In this document: in pieces, positions 33,959 to 42,280 of the stretch
Numbering within the stretch: position 1 is the first letter of the stretch
How the letters are laid out: each line of letters begins with the position of its first letter
From: an uncultured Alphaproteobacteria bacterium
Lineage (GTDB): Bacteria > Pseudomonadota > Alphaproteobacteria > Rhodobacterales > Rhodobacteraceae
Length of the DNA stretch: 48,100 nt
Assembly (NCBI GenBank): GCA_902574225.1
Contig: CACGMO010000016.1
Span: forward strand, 1 to 48,100
Direction of reading: 5' to 3'
Program-made: the position numbers and the translations under genes
The notes under the pieces: model-generated
What the model was told of the DNA's origin: nothing
The model's database searches: none
Seen by the model: the letters and a program-made list of their open reading frames with translations, nothing else

Positions 33959-35265
33959 TATTTGGTGCCAAAAACTCTCTTAAATAAAGTGTCAACAAAT
34001 TTTGTATGATACTCCAGTTTAGAAATCTCCAATAGCTCATTTTCATTTATATGTGACTTTATAAAACTATCTCTTTGAGCTTCTTCTATGAAGTCCAAAT
34101 TTTCTGAGTTCCAAACCTTCATTGCAACTTTCTGTACGTTAGCATAAGCATCCTCACGGCTAACTCCTTTCTGGGTCAACATAAGTAATAACTGCTGTGA
34201 ATTGTAAAGACCTTTAGATTTTTCCATATTCCTTTTCATATTTTCTGGATAAACACGCAGATCCTTTATAACTTTTGTAAGACGTGTGATAGCAAAATCT
34301 AACGTAATAGTTGTATCTGGACCAATATTTCTTTCTACTGAGCTATGAGAAATATCTCTTTCATGCCAAAGCGTAATATTTTCTAGTGCGGGGATTACGG
34401 CCATCCTAACTAATCTTGCTAAACCAGTGAGGTTTTCTGTAAGGACTGGATTTCTCTTATGTGGCATAGCGCTTGAACCTTTTTGGCCTTCTGAGAAGTT
34501 CTCTTCTGCTTCAAGCACTTCGGATCTACTCAAATGTCTAATTTCTGTTGCGATCCTTTCGACAGAGGAGGCTATAATTGCCAACACAGAAAAAAACATG
34601 GCGTGTCTATCTCTAGGAATAATTTGGGTTGATATTGTTTCCGGAAAGAGATTAAGTTTTTTACATACCATTGCCTCCACCTTAGGATCAATGTTTGCAA
34701 AAGTTCCAACAGCACCTGATAGAGCTCCAGTTGAAATTTCTTTCTTAGCATTATGTAATCTTATAAGATTTCTTTCCATCTCTGCGTACGCCTGCGCTAG
34801 TTTTAAGCCAAAAGTTGTTGGTTCTGCGAATATCCCATGACTGCGCCCTATACAAATGGTATCTTTATGTTCGAAAGCTCTTACCTTTATAACATCTAAC
34901 AGGTCTTTTAAGCCTTTTTCAAGATAGTTAGATGCGTTAACCAATTGTATGTTGAAACATGTGTCAAGTACATCAGAAGACGTTAAACCTTGGTGAACAA
35001 ATCTTGAGCTCTCTCCAATAAACTTTGAAAGATATGTAAGAAAAGCAATTACGTCATGCTTTGTTATTTTTTCAATGGCATCAATTTCATCAATGTCATA
35101 ATCTATACCACTAGCCTTCAACACATTTTTCGTTGTTCCCTTAGGAATAAGGCTTATACTTTCCATAGCTTCGCAAGCATATGCTTCGATTTCAAACCAA
35201 ATTTTATACTTTTCTTGCTGTGACCATACTTTTATCATTTCTGGCCTAGAGTAACGCTTTATCAT
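33958..35265 (-). CDS. purB: Adenylosuccinate lyase
   Basis: 435 residues of the fumarase/aspartase superfamily. The signature loop GSSAMPHKRNPVLTENL is present, along with TSSDVLDTCFN and GRSHGIFAEPTTFG, which carries the catalytic histidine region. It removes fumarate from both SAICAR and adenylosuccinate in purine synthesis. It is the first gene of the purB-purC-purS-purQ operon, ends by one-base overlap with purC, and starts 62 bases after miaA on the same strand. Confidence 0.96.
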   Translation of the reverse strand: MIKRYSRPEMIKVWSQQEKYKIWFEIEAYACEAMESISLIPKGTTKNVLKASGIDYDIDEIDAIEKITKHDVIAFLTYLSKFIGESSRFVHQGLTSSDVLDTCFNIQLVNASNYLEKGLKDLLDVIKVRAFEHKDTICIGRSHGIFAEPTTFGLKLAQAYAEMERNLIRLHNAKKEISTGALSGAVGTFANIDPKVEAMVCKKLNLFPETISTQIIPRDRHAMFFSVLAIIASSVERIATEIRHLSRSEVLEAEENFSEGQKGSSAMPHKRNPVLTENLTGLARLVRMAVIPALENITLWHERDISHSSVERNIGPDTTITLDFAITRLTKVIKDLRVYPENMKRNMEKSKGLYNSQQLLLMLTQKGVSREDAYANVQKVAMKVWNSENLDFIEEAQRDSFIKSHINENELLEISKLEYHTKFVDTLFKRVFGTK

Positions 35266-35327
35266 CTCTTAAATTTCATTGGGGCACTAGGTTATAGTTA
35301 TTATTTATTAATGTAGAGTGCAACGAA

Positions 35328-36239
35328 TTAATTGTTTGCTTTTAATTTTTTAACTATTTTTTTGATATCTAACCTATTCAATTCAAGAGTATTAATGGGG
35401 CTCCAGTTTTTCATATAATTTCTTTGCCAAGTTCTTTGTCTTTTTGCAAATTGGCGTGTCTTTAGGGCAATATTTTGGAATAGTTTTTCAAAACTTATTT
35501 CCCCTTTTAAGTAACTAACTATCTCTTCTGCGCCTATTGCTTTTGCAAAAGGTAATTTTTTATCCCAACAAGTGTTATAGACTTGCTCTACTTCTTTTAT
35601 AACACCACACTCTAACATATGATTGACCCTATTACCTATCCTATTAGCCAAACACTCTTTTTCTAATTCAACCAATAATAAAGTTGCGTTTGATGCAGAA
35701 ATTAATGGGGACGTATTTTTGCTTTGCCAATATAACATACTCTTGCCGGTTGCTTCTAGCACTTCCCATGCTCTTTGAACTCTTCGTCTGTTATTGGTAT
35801 CTATTTTCTCTAAAATATCTGGATCATTTATATTTAAACCCTTTAAGAAAAAAGAAAGATCACATGAATTTGCAAAATCTCTGATCTCTTCTGGGATTTG
35901 AGGAATTTGTGACAAACCGTTTAATAATGCGTTAAAATATAATCCTGTACCACCAACAAAAATAAACGTTTTTGAGTTTTTTGAATATAGATCAAAAATA
36001 TTTTTAACATCTTTGATCCAATCTCCAACGCTATAATTAACAGTACATGAAACATGACCATAAAGATCATGCATTGTCTTCTTTTCTGTTGGGCGATCTG
36101 TAAGTATTTTCCAACAATCATACACTTGTAGAGCATCGGCATTGATTATCACAGGGCTTTCAAAATAATCAGCAAGCTCAATGGCAAAAGAAGATTTCCC
36201 CGAGGCTGTACAACCACTTATACAAATAAATTTGTGCAT
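35328..36239 (-). CDS. miaA: tRNA dimethylallyltransferase
   Basis: 303 residues. The P-loop GCTASGKS is at residues 9-16; INADALQVYDCWKILTDRPT and the GGTGLYFNALLNGL block are the family motifs. The RRVQRAWEVLEATGKSM helix is also typical. MiaA adds a prenyl group to A37 of tRNAs reading UNN codons. The phrase after the first motif (CTVNYSVGDW) replaces the usual SVAEF. The C terminus is KRQRTWQRNYMKNW, as in other members. It is on the same strand as the pur operon and follows the MATE gene. Confidence 0.95.
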   Translation of the reverse strand: MHKFICISGCTASGKSSFAIELADYFESPVIINADALQVYDCWKILTDRPTEKKTMHDLYGHVSCTVNYSVGDWIKDVKNIFDLYSKNSKTFIFVGGTGLYFNALLNGLSQIPQIPEEIRDFANSCDLSFFLKGLNINDPDILEKIDTNNRRRVQRAWEVLEATGKSMLYWQSKNTSPLISASNATLLLVELEKECLANRIGNRVNHMLECGVIKEVEQVYNTCWDKKLPFAKAIGAEEIVSYLKGEISFEKLFQNIALKTRQFAKRQRTWQRNYMKNWSPINTLELNRLDIKKIVKKLKANN

Positions 36240-36283
36240 AGATCCAAAGTACTATTATTTGATAAGTTTAATACAGATATAAT

Positions 36284-37678
36284 TTATCTTATAGTTTCTT
36301 CTTTAGGTATTGTTTTTCTATTCCAAGCGCCAAGATATATCGCTCCAGATGTTATTAGTGATTGAACAAGAAATGCAATAGATATGAGCGAAAAGTAATG
36401 ATTAACGGACCCAGTAGTGTATCTTGAAACAATGATACTGCCTATTATAACGATTAATAAACGAATAATTGCCGCTATAGCAGGCCAGAGAACTCTTCCT
36501 GCACCCTGAGATGCAAAATATAAACATAACCCACTAGCAAAAAAAATATAGAAAGGACCAACAATTTCTAAGTAAGTTTTGCATACTTCCTGAGCAATCT
36601 GGTCAGATGTAAATGCATTAGACCAAAAACTAGGGTAGAAATAGGCACCGAACCCTATTAAGCCAGCCGCCAAAGCACTATAAAGAGTAGCAACCCATCC
36701 AATGTTTAAAGCCCTCTTTAATTTATTAGCACCAATATTTATTCCTATTAAAGCAGTTGATGCTGCTCCAAAGCCAAAAACAATTGGAATAATAAGAAAT
36801 TCCAAACGTGCCCCAACGCCATAGCCTGCGAGTGTCTGAACGCCAAAATTTGTCATGTACGCGGTTATGACAACAACTGACCCCCAAGTGCAAAATGCAT
36901 TTATTGACGCTAAAGATCCTAATTTAATAATAGAAATTATGCTATTAGGATTAAAAAACCGGATTGATATCCTTAGCTTTAATGCGTTACTTTTGTGCAT
37001 AAGCCAAAATAGCAAACAAAAGGCAGCTATCCCATTTCCTATAACAATGGAAAGTGATGATCCTGCAATACCCATGCTCTGTATAGGGCCTATGCCAAAT
37101 ATGAATATTGCTCCCAATATTATTTGAACCAATGACCCAATACCTAAGAAAAGTGAGGCAATGAACATGTTGCCTGTTGCTCTCACTACGCCAGCCATAC
37201 CATTTGCAACCCAGATGGTAAATGACCCAGCGAAGAGAACGTTAGAGTATTTCAAAACTTCTTCTAAAACTTCCTTGCTAGCCCCAAGGCTTATATAAAT
37301 TACCTCACCGAATATTAAAAAAATAACGGCAAATAGTATACCTAGACCAAATGTAAATATTAGACCACTTAATGCAATCTCTTCTGCTGCCTGAACATTA
37401 TTAGCGCCAAGCTTTTGAGCCACTAAACCGGTAATGGCACCACCTATTGTTCCAGCTGATAGCATTAAGAGCAAAAAGAGCATTGGAAAGCCCAAGGCCA
37501 AGCCGCCTAGGGGTATCACCCCGAGTTGTCCAATGTAAAAGCCTTCTATAATGAAAGTAATAATCCACATAGACATTGTGAGCATATTAGGAATAGCTAG
37601 TTTAAGAACTATTGACCCAATATGCGCACTGAGTAATTCCGATTTGTTTATCAATCTATATTCCTTGAAGTTATACAA
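36284..37678 (-). CDS. MATE-family efflux transporter
   Basis: 464 residues with about twelve membrane helices in two homologous halves. The first half opens LKLAIPNMLTMSMWIITFIIEGFYIGQLG and has ALGFPMLFLLLMLSAGTIGGAITGLVAQKLGANN in pattern; the second half has GYGVGARLEFLIIPIVFGFGAASTALIGINIGANK. These are MATE repeat motifs. It would export cationic compounds with sodium or protons. It lies 44 bases upstream of miaA and divergent from the class II aldolase across a 97-base spacer that I could not resolve into clear promoters. Confidence 0.92.
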   Translation of the reverse strand: MYNFKEYRLINKSELLSAHIGSIVLKLAIPNMLTMSMWIITFIIEGFYIGQLGVIPLGGLALGFPMLFLLLMLSAGTIGGAITGLVAQKLGANNVQAAEEIALSGLIFTFGLGILFAVIFLIFGEVIYISLGASKEVLEEVLKYSNVLFAGSFTIWVANGMAGVVRATGNMFIASLFLGIGSLVQIILGAIFIFGIGPIQSMGIAGSSLSIVIGNGIAAFCLLFWLMHKSNALKLRISIRFFNPNSIISIIKLGSLASINAFCTWGSVVVITAYMTNFGVQTLAGYGVGARLEFLIIPIVFGFGAASTALIGINIGANKLKRALNIGWVATLYSALAAGLIGFGAYFYPSFWSNAFTSDQIAQEVCKTYLEIVGPFYIFFASGLCLYFASQGAGRVLWPAIAAIIRLLIVIIGSIIVSRYTTGSVNHYFSLISIAFLVQSLITSGAIYLGAWNRKTIPKEETIR

Positions 37679-37775
37679 ATAAACGCAGAATGTGTTACAA
37701 TTGATTTAATGATACTATAAATATAAACTCGAAAGATGTTACCTTTAATTAACTAATTTTTGGCTTGAATATAAA

Positions 37776-38564
37776 GTGAAAATTGCATTTAAAAATTCAT
37801 ACCCAAAATGTCCAAAGGGAATGTCAGTGAATGAGTGGAAAGCTAGAGTTGACTTAGCTGCCATCTATAGATTAACCGACTACTATGGTTGGACAAGCGT
37901 TGTATATAACCATATAACCTTAAGAATTCCAGACACTGATACTTTTCTTATAAACCCCTTTGGCCTTAGATACGACGAAATTAATGCATCGAATTTAATT
38001 AAGATTGATTTAGATGGGAATAAGTTAGACCCTAATGATTGGCCCATAAATCAGGCTGGGTATAATATTCATTCTGCTATACATAAAGCAAGAAATAAAG
38101 ACCTTCATTGTGTTATGCATACCCATGAACCAATGAGTCAAACAATTGCAGCGCTAAAAGAAAAGGTTATACCTATGTTTCAAGAGGCTTGCCAATTATA
38201 TGAAAGGGTAGGCTATCATGATTTTGAGGGTATAGTTCTGGACGCCTCTGAGAAAAAAAGACTTATTAAATCTCTTGGTAAGTTAAATCATACATTAGTT
38301 TTAAGAAATCATGGTTTAATTACTGCTGGACCAAGCGCTATTTGGGCGTTTATTAGGCACCAAGTGTTTATTAGGAATGCCGAGATACAACTAAGAGCAA
38401 TGAGTTCGGGTGGTAAGATTATAAAAATTCCAAAAAAAATTATGGTTCATACTAGAAAACAGTTCGAAGGTGGAGCTGCTCAAGGTGGAGCCGAAGTGAG
38501 GCATCCTGAGTGGCCAGCTTATTGGAGATTGCTGGATAAGCTTGATCCAAATTGGAAAAAATAA
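37776..38564 (+). CDS. Class II aldolase/adducin-family protein
   Basis: 262 residues. The metal-binding histidines are in CVMHTHEPMS and LRNHGLITAG, with an acidic residue in FQEACQLYER, as in the class II aldolase/adducin fold. RLTDYYGWTSVVYNHITLRIP and FLINPFGLRYDEINASNLI are typical of the larger adducin-like branch found in soil and marine proteobacteria, rather than of L-fuculose-phosphate aldolase. Reactions in this branch include aldol cleavage and epimerisation of sugars or hydroxy acids. The start is GTG 37776. It converges on the HAD gene with only 3 bases between stops. It may belong to the catabolic island to its right. Confidence 0.87.
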   Translation: MKIAFKNSYPKCPKGMSVNEWKARVDLAAIYRLTDYYGWTSVVYNHITLRIPDTDTFLINPFGLRYDEINASNLIKIDLDGNKLDPNDWPINQAGYNIHSAIHKARNKDLHCVMHTHEPMSQTIAALKEKVIPMFQEACQLYERVGYHDFEGIVLDASEKKRLIKSLGKLNHTLVLRNHGLITAGPSAIWAFIRHQVFIRNAEIQLRAMSSGGKIIKIPKKIMVHTRKQFEGGAAQGGAEVRHPEWPAYWRLLDKLDPNWKK

Positions 38565-38567
38565 ATT

Positions 38568-39221
38568 CTAAATTCTAAATATTTCTTCCATTAGATTGAA
38601 GCTCGGCTTTACTTCCTTCGTGTAGTTTGAATATTCACCAGGATATAGAATACTGTTAATGTCTGCCGCTATTGATGCCCCGAGATTTACTTGAGTATCT
38701 TCTATCGCGATGGCCTCGCATGGACTAACCCCAATTTTTTTGAGTGCGTTTTGATAAATTTCGGGATTTGGTTTTGGATGTAAGCAGTCTTTAGACGTAG
38801 TAATTATATCAAAGTCATTAAAGTTTACTTTATCTTCAAGTGCTTTAGATAACGACTTTATATTCGTCTCTGAAGTAGTTGTTATTAAACCAACTTTTAA
38901 ATCACTTGCTTTGCTATGGTGAAATACTTCAACAAACTCAATCCGTGATATATCTTCTTGCTCAATAAGTTCTGCGTAAATCTCTTCTTTAAGATTATGA
39001 ATTTTATCAACCAAGTCTTCTGCTATGTTTGGTATTGTGAAATTTCTTATTCTATCTTTGCCGCCGGGGACTTTAAGCATTTCGCAATAGTTTGCTACGT
39101 TCCAGTAACAGTCAATATTTAATCTTTTAAAAGCTAAATTGTAACTCCGTCTTTGTATCTCAGAGGTTTCAGCAATTGTTCCGATAGACCCAAATAAGAC
39201 TGCTTTTAAGTTTTTATTCAC
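38568..39221 (-). CDS. HAD-superfamily protein with lost catalytic aspartates
   Basis: 217 residues with the CbbY/beta-phosphoglucomutase-like HAD layout, including a helical cap (about 17-85). Motif II (LITTTSE), motif III lysine (HPKPNPEIY) and motif IV (AIAIEDTQVN) are kept. Motif I, normally DxDGT, reads LFGSIGT: the nucleophile is G11 and the second acid is I13. Classical phosphoaspartate chemistry should be impossible. I recall similar FGSIGT forms in other marine alphaproteobacteria, which would make this a subfamily rather than decay, but this needs a search. The start is GTG with GGAGG at good spacing. It is the last gene of the SnoaL-RraA-HAD set. Confidence 0.85.
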   Translation of the reverse strand: MNKNLKAVLFGSIGTIAETSEIQRRSYNLAFKRLNIDCYWNVANYCEMLKVPGGKDRIRNFTIPNIAEDLVDKIHNLKEEIYAELIEQEDISRIEFVEVFHHSKASDLKVGLITTTSETNIKSLSKALEDKVNFNDFDIITTSKDCLHPKPNPEIYQNALKKIGVSPCEAIAIEDTQVNLGASIAADINSILYPGEYSNYTKEVKPSFNLMEEIFRI

Positions 39222-39258
39222 TCCATACCTCCACTAAATTTTGTACCCCTTAACATTT

Positions 39259-39957
39259 TCATTTGATATCCCATGATGCCTGGAAAGCTTTTTTTAATTT
39301 CTCAATATTAAAATCTTTTTGTCTAGCCGCCTCCAAAATCGGAATCTCTTTCTTTACAACAAGGTCCAACGCATGAGGCAATGCATCCAAATACTTTTTT
39401 GGCACTGTCATAGCTCCATGCTGGTCAGCATGTATAAAGTCTCCAGGCTTTATTTCTAATCCCAATATATTTACAGGTGTGTCTAACTCAGTGATATGTA
39501 CAAAGGCGTGACTAGGCCCTATGCTTCCCGCAATAACTTGATACCCAGAATCCAGCATCCCTAAATCTCTAAGCAGTCCATTAGTAACAGTGCCTTTAAT
39601 TTTCAATCCCTTATGTACAGCAACATTAAGCTCACCCCAAAAAGCTCCAATACAGTTAGGAAAGTCCATGTCTTCTATAACGACTACAGGGTTTTTTTCG
39701 TTTTTGACGATATACTCGTAATATTCCATACGGATATTGTTAATTTCTTTTTGAGATTTGAGTGGGGGTGAAGAGGCACGTATTTTAGCCGTTTTTGCAA
39801 AACCAACAATGGGCTGGGTAGAATTTTGCGCTGTAACCATCGAGCTTTTAGTAAACCCTATAGCGGATCTTGTGCCTAATATAACATCCATAGCATTACA
39901 CATTGTTGGCGTATCGTATTTTGAAGTTGTTTTAATAAGTTGATCAATATTCATCAT
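39259..39957 (-). CDS. RraA-family aldolase-like protein
   Basis: 232 residues. The RraA/HMG-aldolase site is visible: GAFWGELNVAVHKGLK, then TVTNGLLRDLGML with R130 and D131, the pair that binds the keto acid in 4-hydroxy-4-methyl-2-oxoglutarate aldolases, and GDFIHADQHGAMTVP. Many RraA relatives cleave or decarboxylate small keto acids with a divalent metal; the RNase E inhibitor role belongs to a different branch. It lies between a tandem NTF2-like gene and the HAD gene on the same strand, facing the ABC transporter operon. Substrate unknown. Confidence 0.87.
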   Translation of the reverse strand: MMNIDQLIKTTSKYDTPTMCNAMDVILGTRSAIGFTKSSMVTAQNSTQPIVGFAKTAKIRASSPPLKSQKEINNIRMEYYEYIVKNEKNPVVVIEDMDFPNCIGAFWGELNVAVHKGLKIKGTVTNGLLRDLGMLDSGYQVIAGSIGPSHAFVHITELDTPVNILGLEIKPGDFIHADQHGAMTVPKKYLDALPHALDLVVKKEIPILEAARQKDFNIEKLKKAFQASWDIK

Positions 39958-39985
39958 CTATTCTTTACCCAATTTTATGCTGCCA

Positions 39986-40990
39986 TCAAGGTGATATTTT
40001 CGTCGTCCTGTCCAATATGTCGATATCCTGCATCTTCCAAAAATGAAGAAGATCTATGAATACCCAGTTTTCCTTAAGCTTCTTTCCTTCTCTCCTGTAA
40101 ATATCAATTACCCGCATATCACCTCTTTTCCCAGTGGATGGCATTCCCATAAATCCTCCTGAATGGACCAACGAAAGATTTGGCCAACCAAAAAACCCTC
40201 CAAAAAATCCTTCTGTTATCCTACAAATATGCCCATTAAACTGGCGTTCCTTAAAACTTTCTCTGAATGGTCCGGAGTGTTGTTCGGCATATCTTTCGAT
40301 TGTATACGTGGCTCCTATGCCTGATGGACCCCACCATAACATATCTTGGTGCCAGCTTTTTTTAAGCTCCTTTATTAATGAAACTCTATCAGTTGATTTC
40401 CAAACTTTTAGATCATCAATCATATCTTCAATAGCTTTTTTAGTTTTAATAGTTTCCGTCGCATCTTGATCGTCAAATAATAAACCATCATGTGATGACG
40501 GACCGGGTTGAACAAGATTAGCCCCTGTTTGATAATGGAAAGGGTATACCCCTGCTTGAGACATAAAGTGGGGAATATCAAAAAACATTGCTGTTTCGAC
40601 GATTTTATTTGAAACTATTTTGTTGAATTCTGCATATCGCAGAAAAGTCAGTTTTTTATTTGGCGATATTTTTAGCCATGGTTTATCAAATAGACCCATC
40701 AAGTGGCCCATTGACACCACCCAAACACCTTCGTTACCCGAAATAATATTGTTTCCCGCAAAAAAAATATCCATTCTTCTTGTGAGGCTAGACAAACTGG
40801 ATTTCAAAGGGTTCCAGAAAAGCTCACATACAGAATTGCCCCCATTTATTTCATTAAAAGGATGAAAACCACGCCAGGTGATGTTTTTTGAACAATATTT
40901 CAAAAAAACTTTTTTCGTATCTTCAATATTGGACGTTTCTAGTACCTCGTAAAATTCACGCACTAAGTTTTTTTCAGCTAGAAAACTCAC
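39986..40990 (-). CDS. Tandem NTF2/SnoaL-like protein, paralogue of the one at 46.87 kb
   Basis: 334 residues forming two NTF2/SnoaL-like domains (about 5-160 and 195-330) joined by a linker with PGPSSHDGLL. The second domain has MLWWGPSGIGA, FFGWPNLSLVHSGG and KENWVFIDLLHFW. The same order of features recurs in the 354-residue gene at 46870: WYGPAGIGS, TGWPNMHM, RENWVLVDILDMY. SnoaL-like proteins include cyclases, isomerases and dehydratases; no catalytic role can be read here. The start is GTG 40990. It faces the ABC operon across 160 bases and is followed by RraA 28 bases later, so it is probably co-regulated with both. Confidence 0.82.
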   Translation of the reverse strand: MSFLAEKNLVREFYEVLETSNIEDTKKVFLKYCSKNITWRGFHPFNEINGGNSVCELFWNPLKSSLSSLTRRMDIFFAGNNIISGNEGVWVVSMGHLMGLFDKPWLKISPNKKLTFLRYAEFNKIVSNKIVETAMFFDIPHFMSQAGVYPFHYQTGANLVQPGPSSHDGLLFDDQDATETIKTKKAIEDMIDDLKVWKSTDRVSLIKELKKSWHQDMLWWGPSGIGATYTIERYAEQHSGPFRESFKERQFNGHICRITEGFFGGFFGWPNLSLVHSGGFMGMPSTGKRGDMRVIDIYRREGKKLKENWVFIDLLHFWKMQDIDILDRTTKISP

Positions 40991-41066
40991 CTAATTCTTC
41001 TTTTAATTAATTATCGTTACGGTTTCTTATCGTTTTTGTTGTGTCAGATTGAAGCAAATTACAAAA

Positions 41067-41095
41067 TTGCTTGCTAGAATCTAACTTAATATATT
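41067..41095 (+). promoter_or_regulatory. Likely sigma70 promoter of the ABC transporter operon
   Basis: TTGCTT (41067-41072), spacer of 17 bases, TATATT (41090-41095). The predicted transcription start would be near 41102, about 50 bases before the ATPase start codon. The -35 box is also the right arm of the inverted repeat at 41052-41072. Confidence 0.5.
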
Positions 41096-41112
41096 AACAT
41101 TTTAGTATCTAC

Positions 41113-41128
41113 TTGCAAACGTATGCAA
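41113..41128. promoter_or_regulatory. LacI-like operator palindrome
   Basis: TTGCAAACGTATGCAA is a palindrome around a central ACGT with one mismatched pair. It lies about 11-27 bases past the predicted transcription start, where a repressor would block RNA polymerase. A central CpG with TGCAA arms is typical of LacI-family sites near sugar transport genes. No LacI-family gene is present in the window. Confidence 0.5.
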
Positions 41129-41150
41129 TAAGTTTATTTTGGAAAGTTAA

Positions 41151-42200
41151 ATGGCTGAAATTCAACTTAAAAAACTTACAAAACGTTGGGGTAATTTTAC
41201 AGCAGTAGATGATTTCAATTTAACAATAGCTGATAAAGAATTTCTTGTATTATTAGGGCCATCAGGTTGTGGAAAAACAACAACAATGAGAATGATTGCT
41301 GGCTTAGAAGATGCAACCGACGGCGAAATTTTAGTAGATGGCAAAAAAATAAATGACCTTGAGCCAAAGGACCGTGATGTCGCGATGGTATTTCAGAGTT
41401 ACGCACTTTACCCAAACATGAATGTGTATGATAATATTAGATTTCCTCTCAAGGTGAGGGGAATAGATAAATCTACGCATAATGAAAAAGTAATGCGTGC
41501 CGTGAAAATGGTGGAATTAGAAAATTTTCTTCATCGTAAGCCTGCTGAATTATCGGGAGGTCAGAGGCAGAGGGTAGCTTTAGCGCGCGCTATCGTAAGA
41601 GAGCCAAACGTTTTTTTAATGGATGAACCTCTATCGAATCTTGATGCCAAGTTACGAGTATCTACACGCGCTCAAATAAAAAATCTGAGTCATGAACTTG
41701 CCGTCACAACTGTCTATGTTACTCATGACCAAGTTGAGGCTATGACACTTGCCGACAGAGTTGTCGTTATGAGAGAGGGTATTATTCAGCAGGTAGGTAG
41801 TCCTACAGAGATATATGACAACCCCGCCAATGCTTTTGTGGCAAGCTTTATAGGCTCTCCTGCCATGAATTTGATTGACGGAGAGGTTAAAAATAAAAAA
41901 TTCACTGCTGATTTGACCTCAGTGAGTGGATTAAATGTAGAAAACTCAAAAGTCACGTTAGGCTTCAGAGCCGAAGACGCTAGCGTCGTGAAAAGCGGCG
42001 GACAAATAAATGCTCCAATTTATACGTTAGAAATCTTAGGTGATGCAACTATGGTCACCGTTAAGATTGGACAATCATTGGTAAGTATAAAAACAGAAAA
42101 AGATTACAGAGCGAATATTGAGGATTATGTTTCAATTCATATTCCATCAAAGAAATGTCACCTGTTTGATCACAAAACGGGGGATCGAATTGGGAGATAA
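41151..42200 (+). CDS. Carbohydrate-type ABC transporter ATP-binding protein (MalK/UgpC-like)
   Basis: 349 residues. Walker A GPSGCGKTT, Q-loop VFQSYALYPNM, signature LSGGQRQRVALARA, Walker B VFLMDEPLSNLD and H-loop VTHDQVEAMTLADR are all intact. A TOBE-type regulatory domain fills the C-terminal third (about 235-349). The family energises uptake of sugars, polyols and glycerophosphodiesters. It heads an operon with a binding protein and two permeases, which together form a complete importer. Placing the ATPase first is less common than placing the binding protein first. Confidence 0.94.
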   Translation: MAEIQLKKLTKRWGNFTAVDDFNLTIADKEFLVLLGPSGCGKTTTMRMIAGLEDATDGEILVDGKKINDLEPKDRDVAMVFQSYALYPNMNVYDNIRFPLKVRGIDKSTHNEKVMRAVKMVELENFLHRKPAELSGGQRQRVALARAIVREPNVFLMDEPLSNLDAKLRVSTRAQIKNLSHELAVTTVYVTHDQVEAMTLADRVVVMREGIIQQVGSPTEIYDNPANAFVASFIGSPAMNLIDGEVKNKKFTADLTSVSGLNVENSKVTLGFRAEDASVVKSGGQINAPIYTLEILGDATMVTVKIGQSLVSIKTEKDYRANIEDYVSIHIPSKKCHLFDHKTGDRIGR

Positions 42201-42258
42201 TTTTTCCCATAAATTCTCGAGAAATCGAGACAAACCTAGTGCTTTTAATATGAAGCAC
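42191..42258 (+). other. Three consecutive RNA hairpins between the ATPase and binding-protein genes
   Basis: Three short stems occur in the 80-base gap: TGGGA/TCCCA (42191-42209, covering the ATPase stop), TCTCGA-GAAA-TCGAGA with a GNRA loop (42215-42230), and GTGCTT/AAGCAC (42239-42258). None has a U run, so they are not terminators. They could stabilise the binding-protein mRNA after processing. Confidence 0.45.
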
Positions 42259-42280
42259 AAAACTATCATGGAGTTTTATT

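Larger units (their letters stand above)
40991..41150. promoter_or_regulatory. Divergent regulatory region between the SnoaL-RraA-HAD genes and the ABC transporter operon
   Basis: A 160-base AT-rich spacer. It holds two direct repeats of TTATCGTT (41011-41018 and 41027-41034) near the minus-strand gene, an inverted repeat AAGCAA-N9-TTGCTT (41052-41072), a plus-strand promoter candidate and a 16-base palindrome. GGAAAG precedes the ABC ATPase start. I see no small ORF or RNA gene in it. Confidence 0.55.

Noticed and set aside
37679-37775. Promoters in the MATE/aldolase spacer
   Set aside because: TTACAA and TATAAA are present but only 15 bases apart, which is too short to claim with confidence.
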